NCBI RefSeq assembly: GCF_007860105.1
Contig: NZ_SJPU01000001.1
Span: forward strand, 1,656,118 to 1,720,117
DNA: 64,000 bases
Source: Allorhodopirellula heiligendammensis
GTDB taxonomy: Bacteria > Planctomycetota > Planctomycetia > Pirellulales > Pirellulaceae
Reading direction: 5' to 3'
This document shows positions 56,575-62,965 of the stretch, in pieces (position 1 is the first letter of the stretch; each line of letters starts with the position of its first letter). The position numbers were made by a program, and so were the translations under genes. The notes beneath the pieces are model-generated. The model did not search any database. It saw only the letters and a program-made list of their open reading frames with translations, and was not told the DNA's origin.

Positions 56575-56878
56575 GACATCGTCCTTTGCAATCACCCGAC
56601 TCGGCGACGAGAAACTCGCCAAGTCGATCGTACGCAGCAGATTCCGTCCCAGATTCCCGCAGCCTCCCAGTGAAGACCGCCGCCCTCTTCCACGGCCCTT
56701 CCAATGCGACCCGTTGGCGTTCCCAGACTGGAACCGTCCTGCCCGCCGTACCGCATCGCCGCAGCGTTACCGAGCCGATTCTTCGCGTGTCCTCAAAACA
56801 GGTCAATGCTTTGGCGGCAAAATTAGTGCGAAATTTTACTTGACCCAAGAATCCAGGCCCTTCATACTCGACAGACGC
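56575..56878. other. Leader between intI and the attI repeats
   Basis: About 300 bp that should hold the intI promoter and perhaps the cassette promoter. Short frames here have no coding support. No confident -35/-10 pair was recognised. Confidence 0.4.
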
Positions 56879-57013
56879 CAACCGGCGATAACATTCCCTC
56901 GAACCGGCGATAACACTCCCCGTGTCACCGAGGGAACCGAAGGTCCAACCGGCGATAACACCCCCCACGAGCTACTTATCGCCGGGTGCCTTCCTCGCCA
57001 ACCGGCGATAATT
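56879..57013 (+). repeat. attI-region repeats (AACCGGCGATAA word)
   Basis: Four direct copies (56879-56893, 56902-56914, 56946-56960, 56999-57013) and one inverted copy (56976-56986) lie between intI and the first cassette, the last one 6 bp before the crossover. The word shares CGGCGATAAC with the inverted right arm of attC 5 and similar bases with other attC arms, so these may be integrase-binding sites. An operator for intI is the alternative. Confidence 0.7.
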
Positions 57014-57025
57014 ACCTCGTTACGA
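57014..57025 (+). other. attI-cassette 1 crossover (G^TTACGA)
   Basis: The first GTTACGA core is at 57019-57025. The base G57019 belongs to the attI side and TTACGAG starts cassette 1, by analogy with the G^TT crossover of integrons. Exact attI limits are not known. Confidence 0.75.
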
Positions 57026-57290
57026 GACCAAGCCGGACTGAAGACGAGTGTGGATGAAACGCCAAGTGTGCCCTGCGGGGCATCAACCAACGCCTGCTCT
57101 GCGAGGCATTGTCCGACGCTTGATCAATTGGTGACTGTGACTCAGTGCTTGTGTCGGATCGAAGCTGCGGGTAAGCCCACGGGTACTACGCTACACTAAA
57201 CGACTCGTAACAATGCGATGATGACGGAGCGGCGTAGTCGCCGTTGGCTCAGTGGTTGAGTCGCTCGCCGCCGCCCGCATATCGCCGCCG
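57020..57290 (+). other. Integron cassette 1: gene-less hairpin cassette (short form)
   Basis: 271 bp. Body begins TTACGAGACCAAGCC, has one perfect TGCCCTGCGGGGCA hairpin and one TGCTCTGCGAGGCA variant, then the conserved tail ending in a TACACT word before attC 1. It lacks 73 bp that hold two hairpin units in the 344-bp relatives, consistent with deletion between units. No frame in it has a ribosome site or plausible protein sequence. Confidence 0.8.
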
Positions 57291-57296
57291 TTACGA
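57205..57296 (+). repeat. attC 1 (type B)
   Basis: 92 bp from R'' TCGTAAC to R' GTTACGA with imperfectly paired inner arms (GGAGCGGCG / CGCCGCCCGC region). R'' is the complement of this cassette's own first bases. Confidence 0.88.
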
Positions 57297-57634
57297 GACC
57301 AAGCCGGACTGAAGACGAGGGTGGATGAAACGCCAAGTATGCCCTGCGGGGCATCGTCCGGCGCCTGAGCCGTGACAACCATCGCCTGCCCTGCGGGGCA
57401 CGAGTCAGTACACGCCCTGCGGGGCATTAACCAACGCCTGCTCTGCGAGGCATTGTCCGACGCCTGGTCAACTGGTGACTGTGACGCAGAGCTCGTGTCG
57501 GACCGAAGTCGAGGGCAAGCCCGCGGGTACTACGCTACAATAAACGACTCGTAACAATGCAATGATGACGGAGCGGCGTAGTCGCCGTTGGCTCAGTGGT
57601 TGAGCCGCTCGACGCCGCCCGCATATCGCCGCCG
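57291..57634 (+). other. Integron cassette 2: gene-less hairpin cassette
   Basis: 344 bp with four hairpin units at about 57340, 57387, 57413 and 57439 (three with the GCCCTGCGGGGC core, one TGCTCTGCGAGGCA). Nearly identical to cassette 7, 1777 bp away. Short overlapping frames exist on both strands but follow from the palindromes. A TACAAT word lies 13 bp before attC 2. Confidence 0.82.
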
Positions 57635-57640
57635 TTACGA
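57549..57640 (+). repeat. attC 2 (type B)
   Basis: 92 bp, TCGTAAC to GTTACGA, same inner sequence type as attC 1. Confidence 0.88.
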
Positions 57641-57958
57641 GATCAAGCTGGTATTGAAGCGAAGTGTGCCCTGCGGGGCATCGTCCGACGCCGAGTCGTG
57701 ACAACCAACGCTAGCCCTGCGGGGCACGAAGCAACACTGCCCTGCGGGGCATCAACCAACGCCTGCCCTGCGGGGCATTGTCCGACGCCTGTCAAATCGA
57801 TGACTGTGACGCAGTGCGTGTGTCGGATCGAAGCTGCGGGTAAGCCCACGGGTACTACGCTACAATAAACGACTCGTAACAATGCGACGAACCGAAGTCG
57901 CGGAATCGCCGTTGTTGGCAATTGAGAATCACTCGTCGCGACTCGGTTGTCGCAACCG
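57635..57958 (+). other. Integron cassette 3: hairpin body with type A attC
   Basis: 324 bp. Four hairpin units all keep the GCCCTGCGGGGC core, including the last, which is the TGCTCTGCGAGGCA variant in the relatives. The tail and TACAAT word match the other hairpin cassettes, but the attC is of the type found in cassettes 5 and 11. No credible gene. Confidence 0.8.
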
Positions 57959-57964
57959 TTACGA
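57874..57964 (+). repeat. attC 3 (type A)
   Basis: 91 bp, TCGTAAC to GTTACGA. Left arm ACCGAAGTCGCG pairs with right arm CGCGACTCGGT leaving one unpaired A, the extrahelical base expected in an attC hairpin. Confidence 0.9.
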
Positions 57965-58284
57965 GATCAAGCTGGTGTTGAAGCCAAGTGTGCCCTGCGG
58001 GGCATCGTCCGACGCCCGAGCAGCGGCAACCAGCGCCAGCCCTGCGGGGCACGAGGCAACACTGCCCTGCGGGGCATCAACCAACGCCTGCTCTGCGAGG
58101 CATTGTCCGACGCCTGATCAATTGGTGACTGTGACGCAGTGCTTGTGTCGGACCGAAGTCGCGGGCAAGCCGACGGGTACTACGCTAAACTAAACGACTC
58201 GTAACCATGCAATGATGACGGAGCGGCGTAGCAGCCGTTGGCTCAGTGGTTGGGCCGCTCGACGCCGCCCGCATATCGCCGCCG
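57959..58284 (+). other. Integron cassette 4: gene-less hairpin cassette
   Basis: 326 bp with four hairpin units; tail as in cassette 2 but with TAAACT in place of TACAAT before attC 4. No gene supported. Confidence 0.8.
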
Positions 58285-58290
58285 TTCGCC
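58199..58290 (+). repeat. attC 4 (type B)
   Basis: 92 bp, R'' TCGTAAC, with R' GTTCGCC supplied by the next cassette. The mismatch between R'' and R' here is what cassette insertion predicts. Confidence 0.88.
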
Positions 58291-58300
58291 GACTTAACCT

Positions 58301-58600
58301 ATGCGTTGCGCCAAATGCAATAAACGATTTGGTGTCGACAGATACCAGCCTGCACCAGGAGGTTCGTCACCGCCTGCCGCATTCTTTTGGCTGATCGTAG
58401 GAGCATTGATCCTTGCCGCTCCATTTTACTATCTTGGTTGGTGGATTCCGCTATTCCTTTGCGGTGCCGTCTGTGCAATCGCTCCGTTTGCATTGCTCAC
58501 TTCATGGATCGACTGTCGTGGTGTTTCCAAGAATCCACAGCACGGCGGGGAGTGCCCGGGGTGCGGCCATATGAACACGGTATGGCCATGGTCGATATAG
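58301..58600 (+). CDS. Cassette 5 protein: zinc ribbon split by two TM helices
   Basis: A 99-residue protein, the only ORF of cassette 5 (58285-58723, 439 bp). C-A-K-C at the N-terminus and C-P-G-C near the C-terminus could form one zinc site, with two transmembrane helices between (F-F-W-L-I-V-G-A-L-I-L-A-A and I-P-L-F-L-C-G-A-V-C). The ATG is 16 bp from the cassette start, with no clear ribosome site. Function unknown; likely a small membrane protein. Confidence 0.65.
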   Translation: MRCAKCNKRFGVDRYQPAPGGSSPPAAFFWLIVGALILAAPFYYLGWWIPLFLCGAVCAIAPFALLTSWIDCRGVSKNPQHGGECPGCGHMNTVWPWSI

Positions 58601-58638
58601 GATCTATAATGACCCCCGTGCTGCGACGTAAAAATGGC

Positions 58639-58729
58639 GGCGAACCATGCGATGAACCGAAGTCGCGGAGTCGTCGTTTTTGACAACGGAAAATCTATCG
58701 CCGCGACTCGGTTATCGCCGACGTTACGA
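58639..58729 (+). repeat. attC 5 (type A)
   Basis: 91 bp. R'' GGCGAAC complements the TTCGCC start of cassette 5; R' GTTACGA comes from cassette 6. Arms ACCGAAGTCGCG / CGCGACTCGGT again leave one unpaired A. Its right arm contains GTTATCGCCG, the inverse of the attI repeat word. Confidence 0.9.
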
Positions 58730-59067
58730 GACCAAGCCGGACTGAAGACGAGTGTGGATGAAACGCCAAGTATGCCCTGCGGGGCATGGTCCGACGCCCG
58801 AGCTGCGACAACCAATGCCAGCCCTGCGGGGCACGAAGCAGTGCATGCCCTGCGGGGCATTAACCAACGCCTGCTCTGCGAGGCACTGCCGACGCCTGTT
58901 AAATCGGTGACTGTGACTCAGTGCTCGTTGCGGATCAAAGACGCAGGAAAGCCCACTGGTGCTACGCTACACTAAACGACTCGTAACAATGCAATGATGA
59001 CGGAGCGGCGTTGGTCGCCGTTGGCTCAGTGGTTGAGTCGCTCGCCGCCGCCCGCATATTGCTGGCG
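58724..59067 (+). other. Integron cassette 6: gene-less hairpin cassette
   Basis: 344 bp with four hairpin units and a TACACT word before attC 6. Its body is slightly diverged from the relatives in the conserved tail. No supported gene. Confidence 0.8.
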
Positions 59068-59073
59068 TTACGA
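58981..59073 (+). repeat. attC 6 (type B)
   Basis: 93 bp, TCGTAAC to GTTACGA, with a changed right arm (CATATTGCTGGC instead of CATATCGCCGCC). Confidence 0.87.
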
Positions 59074-59411
59074 GACCAAGCCGGACTGAAGACGAGGGTG
59101 GATGAAACGCCAAGTATGCCCTGCGGGGCATCGTCCGGCGCCTGAGCCGTGACAACCATCGCCTGCCCTGCGGGGCACGAGTCAGTACACGCCCTGCGGG
59201 GCATTAACCAACGCCTGCTCTGCGAGGCATTGTCCGACGCCTGGTCAACTGGTGACTGTGACGCAGAGCTCGTGTCGGACCGAAGTCGAGGGCAAGCCCG
59301 CGGGTACTACGCTACAATAAACGACTCGTAACAATGCAATGATGACGGAGCGGCGTAGTCGCCGTTGGCTCAGTGGTTGAGCCGCTCGACGCCGCCCGCA
59401 TATCGCCGCCG
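59068..59411 (+). other. Integron cassette 7: near-duplicate of cassette 2
   Basis: 344 bp, repeating cassette 2 at an offset of 1777 bp with almost no change. Four hairpin units. No gene supported. Confidence 0.85.
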
Positions 59412-59417
59412 TTACGA
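59326..59417 (+). repeat. attC 7 (type B)
   Basis: 92 bp, TCGTAAC to GTTACGA, identical in type to attC 2. Confidence 0.88.
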
Positions 59418-59754
59418 GACCAAGCCGGACTGAAGACGAGTGTGGATGCAAAGCCAAGTGTGCCCTGCGGGGCATCGTCCGACGCACGAGCAGCGGCAAC
59501 CAGCGCCAGCCCTGCGGGGCACGAGGCAACACTGCCCTGCGGGGCATCAACCAACGCCTGCTCTGCGAGGCATTGTCCGACGCCTGATCAATTGGTGACT
59601 GTGACGCAGAGCTCGTTGCGGATCGAAGTCGAGGGCAAGCCCACGGGTACTACGCTACACTCAACGACTCGTAACAATGCAATGATGACGGAGCGGCGTG
59701 GTCGCCGTTGGCTCAGTGGTTGAGTCGCTCGCCGCCGCCCGCATATCGCCGCCG
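59412..59754 (+). other. Integron cassette 8: gene-less hairpin cassette
   Basis: 343 bp with four hairpin units and a TACACT word before attC 8. No gene supported. Confidence 0.8.
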
Positions 59755-59760
59755 TTCGCC
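59669..59760 (+). repeat. attC 8 (type B)
   Basis: 92 bp, R'' TCGTAAC, R' GTTCGCC from cassette 9. Confidence 0.88.
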
Positions 59761-59781
59761 TTGCGATACAAGGAAGGCATA

Positions 59782-60543
59782 ATGCTATTGACGTTGCTAG
59801 CCTGCGGAATTTTTCTTCGTGCCACCAGCTTTCTGCTGCTCACTTCCTTCGGAGAACGCATCGACGGAACTGTGGTTTCCGGCTACAGATCCCACGCCAT
59901 TACAATGAACCTTGATCTTTTGGGACGTTACGTCATTTGGCTTTCATCAGCAGCATTGATCTCGACAATTGCGATCCGAAGCAGGCACTGGGCGCGTCCG
60001 TTGCTGGCCGCTCTCTCGACTGTGCTTGTCGTCTATTTGTTAATGTTTCTCATGACGTCACACAGAGACACATACGCTGCTATTCTGCATGGAACAACCT
60101 TAGCCACCGCAATACTATTCGCCCGTGTTTCTCTCCGGTCAACTAAACACCGATTTCAGGTTCATATTTCCCACCTTGTTTGGCTCACCGGCGTTGTCGC
60201 TGTTGCTCTGGCCGGCTACAAAACAATTGGCGGTTGGTGGCAGGCTGTCGCAGTGGCAAGCCTTGTCGGGATTTGCGGAGCGAGTGCCGCCGTCATACGG
60301 CGGCCAAATGCATTGGGAGCGAAGCAGTACGTTCCGGTAGTCGTAGGAACTTTGGCTCTGACACTGCTGTTGGTATTGTTCGGCCTGTCTCAACGGCCCA
60401 TTATGCTGATGTACACACACCACGGGATCGTTCCTTTGATTCTCGCCACGTTTCTTACTGTGCTTGCCGCTTGTAGCATCGTGGACGTTGCAGCGGAAGG
60501 CGAACCAACGGATGCACTCGAGTCGGCGAGTCGGGCGTCTTGA
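59782..60543 (+). CDS. Cassette 9 protein: multi-pass membrane protein
   Basis: A 253-residue protein filling cassette 9 (59755-60583, 829 bp). AAGGAAGG at 59770-59777 supports ATG 59782; a longer frame from 59698 begins in cassette 8. At least seven hydrophobic helices are visible (for example M-L-L-T-L-L-A-C-G-I-F-L, L-V-V-Y-L-L-M-F-L-M, V-V-V-G-T-L-A-L-T-L-L-L-V-L-F). No family recognised. The last residues (G-E-P-T-D-A-L-E-S-A-S-R-A-S) are encoded inside attC 9. Confidence 0.72.
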   Translation: MLLTLLACGIFLRATSFLLLTSFGERIDGTVVSGYRSHAITMNLDLLGRYVIWLSSAALISTIAIRSRHWARPLLAALSTVLVVYLLMFLMTSHRDTYAAILHGTTLATAILFARVSLRSTKHRFQVHISHLVWLTGVVAVALAGYKTIGGWWQAVAVASLVGICGASAAVIRRPNALGAKQYVPVVVGTLALTLLLVLFGLSQRPIMLMYTHHGIVPLILATFLTVLAACSIVDVAAEGEPTDALESASRAS

Positions 60544-60589
60544 AAATGGAAAATCTCTCGCGCCGACCGAGTGATCCGCAACGTTCCCC
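60499..60589 (+). repeat. attC 9
   Basis: 91 bp. R'' GGCGAAC complements the TTCGCC start of cassette 9; R' GTTCCCC comes from cassette 10. Inner arms CGGATGCACTCGAGTCGGCG / CGCCGACCGAGTGATCCG pair well. Confidence 0.9.
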
Positions 60590-60607
60590 GACTGAAATCG
60601 CTGCTTG

Positions 60608-60955
60608 ATGAGTGCCCCGGCGAAAACCTTTCTGATCCACGTGCAACCGGATCAGCTTCTTGCCCTTGACGAACTAGACATCCTCAACGTTGCGAAGCGT
60701 CTCGAACTGGAATGGGTCGAAGAGTGCTCGGCAACGATGGGGGACGACGATGGACGCTACATCAACATACATATCCACTCAAACTCCCCAGCGGAAACAT
60801 GGGCACGGATTGCCGACCTGTTCCTTGGAACCGATTTTCTCAGCACGGAGATCCGGATTTCATCGATCGTTACCGTGACGGGGGATGCTGGCTGGGACGA
60901 TTACTTACTACTTCATCATTTTGACCCAAGCGAAGAATTAGATCAGTACGCATGA
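60608..60955 (+). CDS. Cassette 10 protein: small acidic protein
   Basis: A 115-residue acidic protein of cassette 10 (60584-61051, 468 bp). Probable alpha/beta fold with alternating strands (I-N-I-H-I-H-S and E-I-R-I-S-S-I-V-T-V-T). ATG 60608 follows a TTG at 60605. No family recognised; the stop comes just before attC 10. Confidence 0.65.
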   Translation: MSAPAKTFLIHVQPDQLLALDELDILNVAKRLELEWVEECSATMGDDDGRYINIHIHSNSPAETWARIADLFLGTDFLSTEIRISSIVTVTGDAGWDDYLLLHHFDPSEELDQYA

Positions 60956-60967
60956 TTACGCAGGGGC

Positions 60968-61057
60968 GGGGAACCATCCGATGCAACCGAGCGGCGAAGT
61001 CGGGCGTTTCAAAGTGGTTGATCGTCCGTCGCCGCCGGCTGATCGTCAACGTTCCCC
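60968..61057 (+). repeat. attC 10
   Basis: 90 bp. R'' GGGGAAC complements TTCCCC at the start of cassette 10; R' GTTCCCC belongs to cassette 11, which carries the same core word. Confidence 0.9.
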
Positions 61058-61073
61058 GACTGAAGTTCGCAAC

Positions 61074-61490
61074 TTGCTTGCATCAACCGCACTCATCATT
61101 TGCGTTCTCACGACGCCTGCTTTTGCGTACTTGATCCGTCGCCATCTGCTTCGACCGGGTTCTGAGCCCTTGGTCTTCATGCTCGCCTGCATCTTCGCGT
61201 ACTTCACACTTCTCTTTTCGATTCCGATACGACGTGCCGAAATCGAACAAGCGGCCGCAGCTTATGATGTCGCCGATACATCCCCACAAGCTGAAACCGC
61301 TCGACGTCGCATAAGCAATGACACTGGATTGACCCTCGCACCAATCACCGGATTGGCGATCATTCCATTCTGGTGCGTGATCGTTTACGCTTTTATGGGT
61401 ACGGTTCACTGGGTAGGTGCCTTAGTTGTCCGCAAACCAAGAAGCGGGGAACCAATCGATGAACCGAAGTCGCGGAGCCGTCGTTTTTGA
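61074..61490 (+). CDS. Cassette 11 protein: small membrane protein
   Basis: About 138 residues from TTG 61074 in cassette 11 (61052-61530, 479 bp). The frame is open from ATG 60981 inside attC 10, so translation could start in the previous attC; the start is undecided. Three hydrophobic helices are visible (L-I-I-C-V-L-T-T-P-A-F-A-Y-L, F-M-L-A-C-I-F-A-Y-F-T-L-L-F, G-L-A-I-I-P-F-W-C-V-I-V). The tail G-E-P-I-D-E-P-K-S-R-S-R-R-F is encoded by attC 11. Confidence 0.62.
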   Translation: MLASTALIICVLTTPAFAYLIRRHLLRPGSEPLVFMLACIFAYFTLLFSIPIRRAEIEQAAAAYDVADTSPQAETARRRISNDTGLTLAPITGLAIIPFWCVIVYAFMGTVHWVGALVVRKPRSGEPIDEPKSRSRRF

Positions 61491-61536
61491 CAATGGAAAA
61501 TCACTCGCCGCGACTCGGTTATCGCGGTCGTTCGCC
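61446..61536 (+). repeat. attC 11 (type A)
   Basis: 91 bp. R'' GGGGAAC complements TTCCCC of cassette 11; R' GTTCGCC is from cassette 12. Same inner arms and unpaired A as attC 3 and 5. Confidence 0.9.
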
Positions 61537-61546
61537 GCTACGAACA

Positions 61547-62227
61547 ATGACACGTAAGACCGACAAGTACGCGCAATTCGCTGACCATCCTCGGTACGGT
61601 CGCCGCCCCAACGTCAGCGGTCTGAATCCAAGTCCGATGGATCGCGACGTGCATCTTCATTGGAACGCGACCACCCAAAAAGAAATCGTTGCGCAATACA
61701 AAGCCGTCGTTGGAAAAGAATGGCCCTACGGCGATTTCAGCGCTTACTGCGACCGTACACAACGAATTCCCAACACAGCGATCGCCGCTGATCTTTCACA
61801 GCAGACGCCCGCGACCGTTCCGGTTACGCATTACTTCGACCTTGAACGGCAATGCCGGGATTGCAAACGTCCCTTCATTTTTTTCGCAGAAGAACAGAAA
61901 TACTGGTACGAACAACTTGGATTTGGGCTCGAATCCGACTGCGTTCGTTGCGTTGACTGCCGAAAACAACAACAGGGAATCGCTCGCCACCGCGAAATTT
62001 ACGAATCGCTATTTCACCTTGCCAACAGGACCGACCAACAATCGCTTGAAATGGCAGACGCCTGCCTATGGCTCATTGAACATGACGCTTTCACGACACG
62101 TCAAACTGAACGTGTCCGAATGCTATTGAACTCGATTCCCGAGGACGCTTACACTCGCAAACGATCACGCTATTCTGATCTTTTCAACCGTGTACTCGCC
62201 GATGAAGCAGATCGCGGCGAACCATGA
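61547..62227 (+). CDS. Cassette 12 protein: zinc-ribbon domain protein
   Basis: A 226-residue cytoplasmic-looking protein of cassette 12 (61531-62300, 770 bp), from ATG 61547; the frame opens at 61487 in attC 11. A zinc ribbon of the pattern C-R-D-C-K-R-P-F-x-F-F-A-E-E-Q to C-V-R-C-V-D-C-R matches the short probable zinc-ribbon family (zf_Tbcl-like) often attached to helical tails. The rest is helical and charged. The stop lies in R'' of attC 12 (residues G-E-P). Confidence 0.7.
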   Translation: MTRKTDKYAQFADHPRYGRRPNVSGLNPSPMDRDVHLHWNATTQKEIVAQYKAVVGKEWPYGDFSAYCDRTQRIPNTAIAADLSQQTPATVPVTHYFDLERQCRDCKRPFIFFAEEQKYWYEQLGFGLESDCVRCVDCRKQQQGIARHREIYESLFHLANRTDQQSLEMADACLWLIEHDAFTTRQTERVRMLLNSIPEDAYTRKRSRYSDLFNRVLADEADRGEP

Positions 62228-62306
62228 CATGCACTGGAGCACGGCTTGCAGCGTTTTTCGCAATGGATAGTTCACTCTCCGTGCCCCGTGATGTCGGCCG
62301 TTCGTC
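62216..62306 (+). repeat. attC 12
   Basis: 91 bp. R'' GGCGAAC complements TTCGCC of cassette 12; R' GTTCGTC belongs to cassette 13. Inner arms ACATGCACTGGAGCACGG / CCGTGCCCCGTGATGT. Confidence 0.9.
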
Positions 62307-62331
62307 GAATTGATCTGGACCATCTGAACTG

Positions 62332-62751
62332 ATGCGATACATCATCTATCTTGGACTATTGATCATCGGCGCTGCGATCGTCAGCGCAGGTGGCTTTGCT
62401 GTTCTTGAGCCTCCAAATTCGGTCGTCTACTTGCTCTTTGGAATTGGTGGCCTCCTCGGGTTGTCTTTGGCACGCCTATTCTATCGTTACGTTGACCGAC
62501 CGCTCTCGGTAACGCCGAACTCACGGAACCACCGGGTCAGCCAATCCTATCGACCGTTTGCGGACCGACTCGGGCGTTTCTCTGGCTTCGACGCTTCGGA
62601 CCGCGCAGAGGACTTCACGTCGAACATGCCAGTTTGGACCCGACACGAGTCTTGTGTACGAACCCCGCCGCGGCCCTCGTTTGTGATTCACCGTATCCTG
62701 ATTCGGATTCGTGCTATCATTCGTGGTGACTCGGGCACGAGATCACGCTGA
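62332..62751 (+). CDS. Cassette 13 protein: two-TM protein with basic tail
   Basis: A 139-residue protein of cassette 13 (62301-62847, 547 bp). Two hydrophobic helices (Y-L-G-L-L-I-I-G-A-A-I-V-S-A-G-G and V-V-Y-L-L-F-G-I-G-G-L-L-G-L) are followed by a long basic, Arg/Ser-rich cytoplasmic tail. No family recognised. The stop precedes attC 13 by 8 bp. Confidence 0.62.
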   Translation: MRYIIYLGLLIIGAAIVSAGGFAVLEPPNSVVYLLFGIGGLLGLSLARLFYRYVDRPLSVTPNSRNHRVSQSYRPFADRLGRFSGFDASDRAEDFTSNMPVWTRHESCVRTPPRPSFVIHRILIRIRAIIRGDSGTRSR

Positions 62752-62759
62752 CAGAAACC

Positions 62760-62853
62760 GACGAACCATCGGATGCACGTGAGTCGCCGAGTTAAGTGAT
62801 TTGAAGTGGTTAATCTTTCGCGGCGACAACGTGATCCGTTCCGTGCGTTGAAG
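62760..62853 (+). repeat. attC 13
   Basis: R'' GACGAAC complements the TTCGTC start of cassette 13. Inner arms CGGATGCACGTGAGTCGCCG / CGGCGACAACGTGATCCG. The right core is either GTTGAAG (62847-62853, 94 bp in all) or GTTCCGT (62838-62844, 85 bp); the first fits the usual length better. Confidence 0.82.
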
Positions 62854-62965
62854 GCGGATTGCTTTAAACAGCAAGTTGAGAAACTGTCTACAATTCCCCA
62901 TGAACACGACTGATGCGATGGTACCAATAATAATGATGCAGCTTGTGTCTCGGTGTAGGAAAACG

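Noticed and set aside
56573-57199. 208-residue plus-strand frame leading from intI into cassette 1
   Set aside because: It reads through the attI repeats and the attI-cassette junction and has no ribosome site; its residues in the repeats are low-complexity.
57020-59754. CRISPR array
   Set aside because: The repeated units are 14 nt hairpins with irregular spacing, and the sequence between them is the same from cassette to cassette, so there are no unique spacers and no cas genes.
57196-59861. Many short ORFs on both strands in the hairpin cassettes (C-P-A-G-H, P-C-G-A and similar repeats)
   Set aside because: The residues follow directly from the palindrome read in different frames, the frames run across attC sites, and none has a ribosome site. 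I recall similar short ORFs annotated in Rhodopirellula baltica (DUF1589), which I take as likely over-annotation, but I cannot check it here.
57205-62853. Transposon inverted repeats or REP elements as explanation of the attC sites
   Set aside because: The sites alternate regularly with different cassettes, share a defined length, carry G^TT cores and obey the self-complementarity rule, which transposon ends or REP elements would not.
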